A DNA stretch of 64,000 nucleotides, taken from NCBI RefSeq assembly GCF_009604405.1, contig NZ_WEGK01000012.1:239114-303113 (forward strand). The letters are read 5' to 3'. A program made the translations under genes and the position numbers. A model generated the notes under the pieces. That model was not told the DNA's origin. It was given only the letters and a program-made list of their open reading frames with translations, and ran no database searches. The first letter of the stretch is position 1, and the number at the start of each line of letters is the position of its first letter. Below, in pieces: positions 16,357 through 27,600 of this stretch. The stretch comes from Nocardia macrotermitis. Its GTDB lineage: Bacteria; Actinomycetota; Actinomycetes; Mycobacteriales; Mycobacteriaceae.

Positions 16357-17388
16357 TCAACGCCGCGTTCCGGTTCCGTGCACCCCGTGCTCATCGATCA
16401 GCGCCAGTTCCTCATCGGTCAGCGTGGGGAACGACAGCGCCGCGAGGTTGTGATCCAGCTGCTCGACCGAACTGGCGCCGATCAGCGCCGAGGTGACCTC
16501 GGGACGCCGCAGCACCCACTGCAACGCCAACTGCGCCAACGATTGCCCGCGCGATTCGGCGATCTTGTTGAGCGCGGAGGTCCGTTGCCGATAGGTGTCG
16601 TCGATGACCTCCGGAGACAGGAACGCGCTGTTGCGCGCCCGCGCGCCCTCGGGAATCGTCTCGAGGTACTTGTCGGTCAGAAGCCCTTGTGCCAGTGGCG
16701 AATAGACGATCACGCCGAAGCCGTCGGAGCTCGCGGTCTCGAGCAACCCGCCGCGTTCCGGGCCGCGGTCGTAGATCGAATACCGGGTCTGGTGGATCAG
16801 CAGCGGCACGCCCTCGGCCGGCAGCAGTTCCGCGGCCTCGTGCACCCGGTCCGGCTGGTAGTTGGAGATGCCCACGTACAGCGCCTTGCCCTGGCGCACC
16901 GCGTCCACCAGCGCACCGACCGACTCCTGCAGCGGAGTATCGAGATCGGGACTGTGGTGATAGAAGATGTCGACATACTCGGTACCCAGATCGCGCAGGC
17001 TGTGCTCCAACGAGTTCAGCAGGGACTTGCGCGATCCGCCCCGCAGGTAGGGGCTCGCACCGATCGGGTTGCCCGCCTTGGTCGACAGGATCAGCTCGTC
17101 GCGGTAGGGCGCGAGATCTCTGCTCAGGACCGCGCCGAAATTCTGCTGCGCGGCCCGATGCGGCGGGCCGTACCGGTCCGCGTTGTCGAAATGGGTGATG
17201 CCGAGATCGAAAGCGCGCAGGATGATTTCGCGCTGCGTGGCGAACGGGTAGTCGGTGCCGAACTTCTGCCACAGTCCGAACGAGATCGACGGCAGGTCCA
17301 GGCCGGACCGGCCGCTGCGGCGATACGGGATCGTCTCGTAACGGACGGGGGCGGCGGTGTAGGGCGTAGCAGGGTCGTAGACGGTCAT
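16357..17388 (-). CDS. Aldo/keto reductase (YghZ-like)
   Basis: This 343-residue NADPH-dependent aldo/keto reductase resembles the L-glyceraldehyde-3-phosphate reductase/voltage-channel-beta branch. It has the catalytic pattern GITHFDNADRYG (Asp, Tyr), KAGNPIG (Lys) and VDIFYHHSPD (His), plus the C-terminal cofactor region ALIGASSVEQLDHN. ATG 17388 (MTVYDPATPY) is preceded at five bases by GAGAGGA. The open frame extends upstream in phase to 17751 through a remnant of a different enzyme, so the longer start is rejected. It is the one apparently intact gene inside the degraded monooxygenase block, and its physiological substrate cannot be predicted. Confidence 0.88.
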   Translation of the reverse strand: MTVYDPATPYTAAPVRYETIPYRRSGRSGLDLPSISFGLWQKFGTDYPFATQREIILRAFDLGITHFDNADRYGPPHRAAQQNFGAVLSRDLAPYRDELILSTKAGNPIGASPYLRGGSRKSLLNSLEHSLRDLGTEYVDIFYHHSPDLDTPLQESVGALVDAVRQGKALYVGISNYQPDRVHEAAELLPAEGVPLLIHQTRYSIYDRGPERGGLLETASSDGFGVIVYSPLAQGLLTDKYLETIPEGARARNSAFLSPEVIDDTYRQRTSALNKIAESRGQSLAQLALQWVLRRPEVTSALIGASSVEQLDHNLAALSFPTLTDEELALIDEHGVHGTGTRR

Positions 17389-17751
17389 CGGGTCCTCTCG
17401 AGTGGGGTTGTCGATACCGGAAATCGCAATCGTCGAGGCCGTCAGCACGAATCCGATGTCCGGTACGGCGGCCGCGATCGCGGAGAACAGTACGATCGGG
17501 TCGAACAGATGGCTCGGGCCGTGCGAGGCGTCGCGCTGCAGCGCCGGATGATCCGATACGAACACCGCGTCGAGATTCCCCGACCGGGCGATCTGCGCGC
17601 AACGCCGATAGCGTTCGAAGTCCGCGAAGCGATTCCACTTGGTACCCGGCCAATTCCACGCCTCGGCGGACGCGCCGGACCCGACGATGGATGCGGCGAG
17701 AGTCAGTCTCCGCCGCGTCGGCCGCGCGGTCGTGCCGATTCCGGTACTCAT
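17389..17751 (-). pseudogene. N-terminal fragment of an LLM-class flavin monooxygenase, in frame with the aldo/keto reductase
   Basis: About 120 codons from ATG 17751 encode the start of an LLM-class monooxygenase: RLTLAASIVGSGASAEAWNW, GNLDAVFVSDHPALQ and ALQ-to-VLTASTI sequence typical of the first 110 residues of the NtaA/DszA family. The rest of the roughly 440-residue protein is missing. The fragment passes without a stop into the aldo/keto reductase start at 17388. It is most simply the residue of a deletion, and translation could still produce a chimeric protein. It differs from the N-terminus at 16355, so two separate LLM genes decayed here. Confidence 0.7.
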
Positions 17752-17827
17752 GGCGAAGGCTCCTGTTCGGCGAGCGGCCGCAGCCGGACAGGAATTCCGG
17801 ACCCGGGCGCGGTACCGCAGGGTCGCG

Positions 17828-18643
17828 CTACTGCGACGGCAGCCCTTGTGCGCGCAGATGATCCCGCAGGCGGTCGCGGCCTTTGAGGCTGTCGCGATCC
17901 GCGAGCCGCTTCAGCACCGGGGTGATCCATCCGGCCGAACGGGAGTGTTCGGCGTTGTACTGGGCAAGACGGGTGTCGTAGTCGCCGATCAGACTGTCGT
18001 CACTGTCGTCGTAGACCTCGCGATGCAGTACGACCTGTTGCGGCAGACGGGGTTTGACGCCGGCGGACTCGGCCGGATCGGGAACACCCACCGCCAGGCC
18101 GAAGGTGGCGAACACCCGATCGGGCAGGTGCAGTTCGGCGGCCACCGCATCGGGCGCGTCGCGGATGGCGCCCACGAATACCGTTCCCAGACCGAGGGAT
18201 TCGGCGGCGAGCACCGCATTCTGTGCGGCCAGCGAGGCGTCGACGAAACCGAGGATGGTCGACTCGAGGTATCGCGTCGCATCCAGCGAAGCCCGCTGGG
18301 ACGCCGCGAGCCGGGCAGCGCGCCCCAGATCGGCCAGCCACACCAGGAACAGCGGGGCACGGCGGATGAAATCCTGGTCGCCCGCCAACGTCGCCAACCG
18401 GTCCCGCCGCGCGGGATCACGCACCGCGATCACGCTCCACGCCTGCAGATTCGATGACGTCGACGCCGATTGAGCCGCCGCGACGAGGGTGGTCAATTCC
18501 TCGTCGCCGACGGGTGCGTCCAGGAAGGCGCGCACCGAACGATGGGCCAGCTGTAGCTCGACGGTGAGGTTGGTTCTCGGCAGCGTGGTGAATTCGGGAT
18601 CACGATAACGGCTGCTGACGGGATGGGGAGTCGTGGCGGTCAC
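17828..18643 (-). CDS. NfsA-like NAD(P)H-dependent FMN oxidoreductase (paralogue)
   Basis: This 271-residue nitroreductase-superfamily flavoprotein parallels the one at 4410-5240. It has the FMN region LAHRSVRAFLDAPVGDEELT and AAAQSASTSSNLQAWSVIAV, then AESLGLGTVFVGAIRDAPDA and the basic arm KPRLPQQVVLHREVY. GTG 18643 lies 44 bases inside the 3' end of the giant gene; a shorter start is possible. It may have supplied FMNH2 to the adjacent LLM and DszC-type monooxygenases before they decayed, since such two-component systems usually sit together. It could equally reduce quinones or nitro compounds. Confidence 0.85.
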   Translation of the reverse strand: MTATTPHPVSSRYRDPEFTTLPRTNLTVELQLAHRSVRAFLDAPVGDEELTTLVAAAQSASTSSNLQAWSVIAVRDPARRDRLATLAGDQDFIRRAPLFLVWLADLGRAARLAASQRASLDATRYLESTILGFVDASLAAQNAVLAAESLGLGTVFVGAIRDAPDAVAAELHLPDRVFATFGLAVGVPDPAESAGVKPRLPQQVVLHREVYDDSDDSLIGDYDTRLAQYNAEHSRSAGWITPVLKRLADRDSLKGRDRLRDHLRAQGLPSQ

Positions 18644-21600
18644 CCGTCCAGTCTGGCGCGGAGAAAGGTGGCGCTGCCATCGTTCCGATCACCGTGCGCG
18701 GATCCGGTGAAACGCCGATACGGGTGTTCCGCGGGAATTGTGGGACGGCATCGTCGCGCAGGCGCGCGGACTTTGCCGTGCTTCCGGTATCGCGCTGAAT
18801 CCCCGCGAGCGCGTCGGCGAGACTGTCCGGATGTGCCCGCTGCCCGGTGGCCGGTTGCGCCGGATTCCCGGCCGTCGTGCGCGCGGTCGCGCCGTCGCCC
18901 CGGGTGGTCGCCGTGGTGGAACTCGTTGTGCGACTACGGAACCGGCTCAGCGGATGACGGAAGATATCCCGCAGATGCCGGTGCGGTGCGCCTACCGCCG
19001 GGCGAGGCTCCACCGTGTCGGAGCCGGATGCGCCGCGGCCGCGGAGATGGGAGACGAAGCGGTGCAGTCGTCGTGTGCCTACCCGCTGGGCCGCCGCTGG
19101 CACGACGGGGTCGTCCATGCGGAGTGTGCTGTCGGTGCGTGTGGTCGCCGTGGTCGTGTCGGTGCGGGTTGTTCCGTCGGTGCGAGTCGCTCTGTCGGTG
19201 CCGGTCGTCCCATCGGTGCGCGGCGGCCTGCCCTTGGCGCCCATCGGTTCTCTGTCGGTGCCGGAGGGTGTGCCCCCGGTGCGGATCTCGGTGCGCGAGT
19301 GGGTTGCCGGGTTCGTATCGGATGTGGAAATCGTCGGCTCCTTGCTGTCGTGAACTTGTGGTTCGGCGAGCTCCGTCGTGAGGTCGGGGGGCTTGCCGAG
19401 GCTGACGGTGAACAAGCGAGGGTCCGGGTTCGGAAAGGCAGCGGAGGGGACCAGCGGAAAGAGGCGCTGTCGCGGACGCGTGCCCGCGAGCCGCGACGCC
19501 GTGATCTCGTCTTCTTCCCGAACATGCTGTCGCACAATCGGTTCCGGTTCCGGCTCTGCGACCGGGGTGTGCTCGACGGTCTCCGAGGTGGTCCGGCCGG
19601 GACTCAGCGAGAAGGGCAGATCCACGACGGTATCGTCGCGGCTCTCCTCCGGCGTGACCGGTGCCCGGCGCGCGATCGGCGGCAGTCCATCCGGCTCATG
19701 TGCGAGCGCACGCGAGCGTTCGACATCGTCCGTCGACTCCGCCGGATGCTGGTCGCGTCGCTGACCGAGCGGCGCCGTGACGGACGGACCGGAGCCGTGC
19801 GCAGGCTGTCCGGTCGGCACGGCGAGGTAGTAGTGGCTGCCGTACACCAGAGTGGTCGCATCCGGCACCGACCGGGTGTTCTCGCCGAAGGTCCAGCCTG
19901 CCCGCAGCTGCCGGCTCTGCACCCGCAGGGTCAGATCGTGGTGACGAGCGAGCACGGCCGCGGCCGCTTGCGGAACGGTGTGGCTGACCGCGTTCCGCCA
20001 TACTCCGCGGTTGGTTATCGCCTCGGCCTGTCGATAGAAGGCGGTCCAGAGCTGACTGTCGGTCATCCCCCGGGCGCGGCCCGTATCGGTCAGGACGGCG
20101 TGGAAGTTCCCGAAGTGAGTATCGGGATCGCGGACCAATTCATCGGCGACCTCCGCCCGCAGGCGACGAATGCGCCGGTCGAGTTCTTCCCCCGTGGCCG
20201 GCGGATCATCGCGATACACCACCCGTTCGAGCCCGTAGAAGAAGCAATCGCCGTCCCCCGGCATCGATTCCCACACATGGCCCGCCGGCGCGGGGATCCT
20301 GCCCACCGTGGCGAATCGCGGACCTCGAGGCCGCAGCCCGCCCGGCACCGGAGGCCGGTGGTGCGCGCCACTGTCCGTGCTCGTTCCCGCGGCTTCCGAC
20401 TTCGCTTCGGCGGCTTCGGCTTTGGCCCTGATCCCGGCCACGGCCTCGGCCCTGGCTCTGTCCTGCGCTTCGGCCTCCACCCGGGCTGCTCTCCTGGCTC
20501 CGGACTCGGTCCTGGCCCCGGTTTCCGCCCTTGCCCTCGCTTCGGCCTCGGCCTTCGCCGCGGCATCGCGTTTGGCTGCTTCGGCATCGGACTTGGACTT
20601 GGCTTCAGCCTCGGCCCGCGCTCTGACCTCGGCTTCGCTCTTGGCCTTGGCCTCGGCCGCAGCTTCGGCACGGGCTCGGGCATCTGCGTCGGAGCCCGTC
20701 TTCGGGGCGGAATCGGCCTCGGTGCCGGTCCTGGTCCTGCGCGGACTCATGGCCTCGGCCAGCGCCAAGCCGGCTCGGGTCCTGGCCTTGGCTCTCTCCC
20801 TCGCCCTGGCTCTGGCTTCGGCCCTGGTCTTCGGGTCGGTCTCGGCGGCGTCGTGCTCGAACTCGGCCTCGGGCTCCTTCCCGGTGGTCTCGGGCTTCGT
20901 GAGGTCGGTGGTGTCGGTTCTGCTCGATTCCCTGGCACCCGGCGGGGTCTCGGTGGTGCGCAGCAGAGTGCCGCCGGAGACCCAGAGGGTGCCCTCGGGG
21001 CCACGCACCTCGATCAAGGCGAGGGCGCGCACACGATGGCCGATCGTCCCGACGGTTTCCCCGCCCGGCTCCTTGGCGGCTCCCTCCATGGGCGTGCCGA
21101 AACGCAGGAGTTCGCGGCGGTTCGACGTGACGACGCTGTATTGACCGAGCTCGGCGTGCTCGCCGGCGAGAGGAATCGTGAATGCGCCGCGGTCGTTGGC
21201 CTCGCCGGTATAGGGGCTGCTGAGGCTGAAGTTCATGGTGGTGTTGATCGAGTTGTCGGCCTCGGTCTCGAATCCGTCGCTCGCCCACCAGATGTCGTCG
21301 ATCGCGATGTCCTTGCTGCTCTTCTCGATCTCGGGCGAATACAGCGTGATCTTGACCGAGGTGGGACCGATATGGTCACCGTCCCGCGCGGGCGGCCCGG
21401 GCGGTAAGGGCTCGGGCTGCGATCGGGTATTGAGGAAGGGGGCGGTGGCGGCGGGGCCGACCAGGGTGAGGCGGTTGCTCTCGACCAGCGTGGTCAGGCG
21501 GATGAACATCCCTTCCGAGGAGCGGTTCGTGAGCATCCGGTCGTCCACATCGACAGAGGGGTCGACGTGGCGCAATGCCTGCGCCAATTCCGGCACGCCG

Positions 21601-24600
21601 TCGAACTGGTAGATCTCGATGCCGCGGGTGGGTACCCAGGTCGGCCCGGTCAGCAGGTCCCGCACCCCCGGGGACACCTCCATCTCGATGACGCTGTCGC
21701 CCTCGTGCGAGGCCTCCGGGCGTATCAGCGGATCGGATCGGTAGAGCGCGGGTTCGGGAAGCGCTACGACGGTGTCGGCGTCGGGAGTCTCGGAGGTGTT
21801 GAACCTCATGAGTGTGCCGGCCCGCAGGCTGCGGTGGGATTCCGACGTCGGCGCGGCCAGCTCCGAAATATCCAGTGGCGGAAGAAGTACGAGTCCGGGG
21901 CCGCCCGCATGGGCCACGACGGCGATCCCGCGCCGCACCAGATACGCCAGCCGGGCCTCGTCCAAGGGGTGCCTGGTGAGCCGCACCCCGTATACATGGG
22001 GCACGGAGAATTCGCTGGTCTTGCCGAAACTGCGTTCCCACGCGCGCCGCTCACGGCTGGAGGTCTGAATTTCGGTCACATTGCTCTGACGCTGCACCGC
22101 GACGTCGAACTTGGGCCGATGGCCGTTGTGCTGGCCGCTGATCGAGACATCGATCTGGTGCCCGCGCTGGCGAGAATCCGTCATACGGGTGGCGCCCGGG
22201 ACCTCGAGAGCGGCGCCATCACCGTTCTGGTGGCCGAAAATATTGTCCACACCGGAGGTTTCGGTGACCTGTTTGCCACGTATGGCCGACAGATCGACCG
22301 CGGGGTCGGGACCGGCCGCGAATGTGACCGTCACCAGATGCGGGTCGAACGGGTTGCTTCGATCGACGATGTGGAACGCGGTACGGCCGTCGGGTCCGGC
22401 GTTGGGCAGTGTGCGCAGGCCCAACGTGGTGGTGTGCTCGTTGATACGAGTCTTCACCCCGGCCACGTAGTTGCTCGATTCCTCCTCGGTCGAACCGGGT
22501 GCGTATTCCTCCATGAGCTCGAGCGCGAGATTCTGCAGCGCTTCCCGGCCGCCTTCGAGATCGACGTTGGTCACCGCGCCGTATCCGATCCGCTTTCCCT
22601 CCACGTATGCGATCGGGAGTCCGCGATCGGGCGGATCGGCCTCGGTGATCTTGCCGTACTCCCCCGCCGTTCCCGCCTCGAGGTTCTCGAGGTTGGTGTT
22701 GTCGACCAGTTCGAGCAGGTCGGGGTTGTTCTGCAGATCGTTGTCCACGAGCAGGAACTCCACCGCGTCGGGGACGTCCACGACACGGGTACGGTCCACG
22801 CGCGGCTTGCCGCCGAGCACGTTGAAGGCGAGATTGCGAGCACCGACGCGGACATGGACGATGTAGTGTGCGTCGGCGGTGAACCAATGGACCGGTGTGG
22901 TGTCCTCGGTGGTGACGCGGAATACGCCCGTGGTGTCGTTGACGGTGTCGCTGTGTGATGTCGTGGTGCTGTAGTGGTAGCCGGCGCCGGGAATGACGTT
23001 GCGGTCGACCTTGCCGACCGATTCGGTCAGGGTCGCGCCGGTCCGATGCGTGCGCTGGCGTCCCTTCGTATGCCCTGCGCCGCTGACGGACTGCAGCCAG
23101 CGCTCGGCATCCATCTTCGGCGGTTGCGGATGCACCTTGACGTTTGTCAGATATCCGGTGACCTTCACCGAGATATTGGTGCCGGCCAGCCAGCCGGGCG
23201 TCGAAGCACCCTCGACGGCCATATAGGAGTCACGGAAGATCCGCAGCGCGTCGCCGACCATGTGATAGGGCGACAGCGAGGTATGGATGGCTTCGTGGGC
23301 CATCGACTCCGGGTTCGTCGCGGGTTCACCGACCGCGTTGCGCCAGAGCCACCGGCCCACGCTGTAGGCCATGTCACTCGCGTGGTCGGTCGTCCACCGC
23401 AGCGGACCCTGCAGGTAGTCGCGGACCTGCGGCCAGGTCAACGCCGATTCCGTCCCCTCGCGCGGCGCACCGTCGTCGCGGGGGAAGGCGCCGGGGACCG
23501 GCGGATCGGCCGGGTCGTCCCGATCGGATCCGGTCTCCTCGCCTCGGGGCTCCCGTAGGTCGCCGTGCGCGTCGTCATCGCTCGAGTCGTCCAGCGGAAT
23601 GTCGTACCACGGGCCGTCGGGGGCGTCCTCCGCCAGCGGACCGTGCTGTTCGTTCTCCCGGACGGGCAGGTCGATATCGTCGGGATCGAGGGGGAAACTG
23701 CCGGGAATTCGCAGGTCGGCGAAGTCGCCGCGGCCCGGTGGAACCAGCGGCGGCCGGGGCGCCGGAACCACATCCGTGGTGGTCTCCTCGGTCCGGCCGT
23801 GCGCTGGATCCGGGTCCGAATCCAGCGTCCGCGTGTGCGGGGCACGCTCGGATTCCGGTGCGCGAGAGGTTCTCTCGGCTTCCTCGGCGACCTCCGCCGC
23901 GATGTCATCGAGGAGATCGACGGTGGCCTTGCGCACTTCCCTGCTGCCGCCGACACGGTCGAAGAGGGTGGTATCCGGTGGCCGGAGCACACCGTCTTCC
24001 AACGTGCGCCCCGTGGACGGCAGCGTGAGGCGGCGGGCATCGTCGTCGTCGAACTCGCGGAAGGTGGGTTCGGCGGGCCTGTCGTGGATCTTCTCGGTGT
24101 GTGTGCGATACGTGGGGACGGCCAGGCGCACACGGCCGTCACCGCGGATGTCGTGCGGGGCGGAACCGTGGCTGTAGGTCATCACGATCCGGTGCCGCAC
24201 CGGCACACTGAAGATCTGGATGCCGTTCTCGGTGGGGCTGAGGGTGTAGTACTCGTGACCGGTCCCGGAATTCGAATCCCGGATCTCGGATGCCTGTCCC
24301 GAGAAGGTGTAATCGGGAGTGAAACCCTGGAACAGCAGGCGAGCCTTCTCGTCGAACGGGCTCGAGATGGTGGCGTTTCCGCCGATATTCCAGGCCAGCG
24401 GCGCCTTCGAGAACTGCTCGTCGCCGGGGATCGTGGATCCGCTGTAATTCAAGGTCTGCACCTTGGGAAGCGTCCACTCGTGCGATACGCCGTCGTTGGG
24501 GTCGGCCGAGAGATACTGCCGTTCGGTGATGAGGCGGACCGAGATTCGATGTGTGCCGGTGGGAGTGGGGAGTTCGAACCAGGTGATCGCGCCACCGTCC

Positions 24601-27600
24601 CAATCTTTTTCGTCCTCTTCCTGTTCCGGGTCGTGATCCTTTGCGGTGCGCGGGCCGCCCTCGATGGCCTCGTCCAGTGAGCCACGCAGCCCGAGTTGTT
24701 CGACCATATCCTTGAACTTGCGAACATTGTCCACGCGCTCGACGTCGGTGGCATGCATGGTGGTCTTGTCCCAGAGCCAGCCCGCTTTGTTCTCCCGCCA
24801 GGTCGGCACGTCCCGATCGGGTGGAAAGAAGCCGAGGCCGGCCATCCATTTCCTGACGTCTTCGAACAGGGGTTTGGCGCCCTGCACGGCGAGCGGCGTG
24901 GTGGACACTCCCAGCTGACGTAGATGAAGGATTTCCGACGGCAGATAGAGTTCCTTTTCGGGCGCGTGGCCGAGCGTTTCCAGCGAGGGCACGAGCATCT
25001 TCACCGGATAATCGGCCCCATCGGCCAGCGGCGTATTCGGCGCGGGCTCGATCGGGCGGCCCCTGGCGGGGATCAGCGTGACATGCACGGTCATCCGAGG
25101 CGTCACGTCCAGGAGCGGCTGGTCGGTGCGCAACGAATGCGCGATGCGCGCGCTGCCGCCGTAGCCGAGGATGTGGCTGGACTTCTGTGCGACCCCGCCC
25201 TTGATGGTGAATTGCCCGCCGAGCGACTGTATTCCGGTGTCGGGATCGGTGTGCTTGCCACCGAAGCCGAACCCGAGCGACGGATTGAAACCCAGCGAGT
25301 TGGCGGTCGTGGAGGAACCCTGCATACCCTGTGATCGCAGCACGAAGGATTCGAGCACCGATTTCTCGGTGGTCGGACCGGTGATCTCCTCGCCGCCGTG
25401 CATCATCACCCTGATCTGGAGAGCGCCGATCACCTTTCCCGAGGACGTGAAGAATGTCGGCGTGATGACCGAACTCTCGTCCTTCTCACTGCTTTCCACA
25501 CTGTCCTGCGCCAGGCTGCTGGTTTCCGTGGCATCGTCGGACAGCGGCTCCTCCCGCGTCCGGGCGGCGGCCGTGATGAGGCTCCGTATATTTCCCTCCG
25601 AGAAGAAATTTCGGAATTGTTTCGCGGAGTTGTCCGACATATCGCTCAAATGCTCGCGAAACGATGTCATGACATCGGACATGATCCGGACATGATCCGG
25701 AATAGTGACCGGTCCGAAGAGATGGAATTCGTCCACGGCACGGCTCAACGGCGCGGGAACAGTGCTGGGAATCCGATGGTTGATCGTCGGAACCGCACCG
25801 ACCTTGGCGTAGTTCGGGAACCAGACCAGCATGTTGCTCGGCGGATCGCTCGTCAGTTCTCTTGCCGGGACATCGAGCGTGGGGTGCCAGATGCGGTTGA
25901 CCGGAGTCGGCGAGAGCGCGTCGGACAGGCTGTCACCCTCACTCAATTCCCAGGTCATCGCGAAATCGAAGGGCCAGGATCGGCCCTTGCTCCGGATGAT
26001 GATCATCGGTTGCAGGGTCGAGGTGACCGTGATGCCCGTGGACACCTGATTGTTGACCAGGTCCAGCTCCCCGCCCAGCGCGACATAGCTCAGGGGGCCG
26101 TGGTCCGCGGGAAAAGTGTGGGTGTAGGCGTAGGAGAAGGCGCGATAATCGCCGCTGCTGCTGAGGTCGGCGGTCGACAGGATTCCGAAGGCCCACTGCT
26201 GGATACCCACCGGCGGCCCGTCGGACAGGGGGGCGATCTGTTCCTTCGAGGGACCGATGGGGCGCAACGAAACTCGAAGCGAGACCGGATGCAGGCGGCC
26301 CTTGTATCGCACGTTCAGCGGCATGCCCGATTCGCTCATCAACTGGGGCCACACACTGGCGTCGCTGGAGAGCAGGCGCTGGGTCAGCACTCGGCGGACG
26401 TTCTCACGGAATTTCTCGTCCGGCCCGTCACGACCCTCCACCCTGAGGAATATCTGCTCGTGCAGCCATTCCACGGTTTCCTGCGGTATCGGAACGATGT
26501 TGGAAAGATCCTTGGCGACGTCACGCCGCGAACCGAATTCCCGCACCACAGCGGGTAGGTCGTCCTCCGGGGGAGTGATCACAACCTTGGGGATGTCCCA
26601 GGGCAACTCCGCGTCCGGGTCCTTCTCCGATCCCGACCCCGACTCCAGGTCCCGTTCCTGCTCGGTCCGGTGCGTGCCGATACGTACCGCGCCGAGGTGC
26701 TCGGCGGGACCCGCGCGCCGCTCCGGCAATGGGCGCGGTACGCCGCGGTCGCTGTACAGGATCGCGTGGGTGGAACGGATGTCCGCCGACGCCCGCGAAC
26801 GACGCTGTCCGGTCGCCGGATCGATCACCCGGATCACACCGCCCTCGTTGTGCATCAGGTAGGCGTGCGCGCCGACACCGTACCTGTCCGTGGGACCGCG
26901 GTATGCGTCCACGACGAGAGCGACCGAGCCGGGACCCATGTCCAGCAGCTGGTCGCCGATGCTGTCGTGACCGTCGAACGATCGCAGTGGCGCGCCGGCC
27001 GCGTCTTCGAGTTCGGTGGCGCTCATTCCGCTGCGACCGACCCGGTACTCCGGCGGACGGGCGATGGTGCTGCCGGTCAACTCGACGATCTTCGTCAGAG
27101 CCAGCGGGCCGCACGCATTGAGGTCCACCGCATCCTCGTCCGGCGATCGCCACCGGTGATCGGACTCGGTCGAAACATGCTGTACCAGAGCCGATTCCGA
27201 TGTCGGCGACCTGTCCACGCTCGGGTGCGGGCTCGACTCGATCCCCGAACCCGCTGTCTCCGAATCGTTTCCGGCCGCCGCAAGCCCCGCCCGCCGCGAG
27301 CCGATGGACGATCTGCTGTCCTCCGCGCCGACGGGACGCCGCACATCACCGGCTTTCCCCGCGTGCCGCGTTGATTCCGCCGACCCAGCCGTGCGGCCCG
27401 GAACCCGCACCGGGGAAGCGGATTTCGGCTCGGACTCGGGCCCCGAAAGGCCGATACGGCGCGAAGGCACGACCGCCTGCGCACGAGTCCGCGCCGTGGC
27501 TATCGGTGACGTGCGCACCGACGATCCGTCACCGCCGCTCGCCGAGATGTTCGCCCGCTGCGCATTCCGGCCCCCGGTCGCCGAGGTTCCCCGCGACGCA

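Noticed and set aside
16357..17751. A true LLM-aldo/keto reductase fusion protein
   Set aside because: The reductase has its own ATG and ribosome site, and the upstream part is an LLM remnant with most of the enzyme missing.
18738..21407. Long plus-strand frame of 889 codons opposite the giant gene
   Set aside because: Composition is Arg/Gly/Leu-rich antisense to the charged repeat and OTU regions of the giant gene; it shows no family motifs and is a GC-bias shadow.
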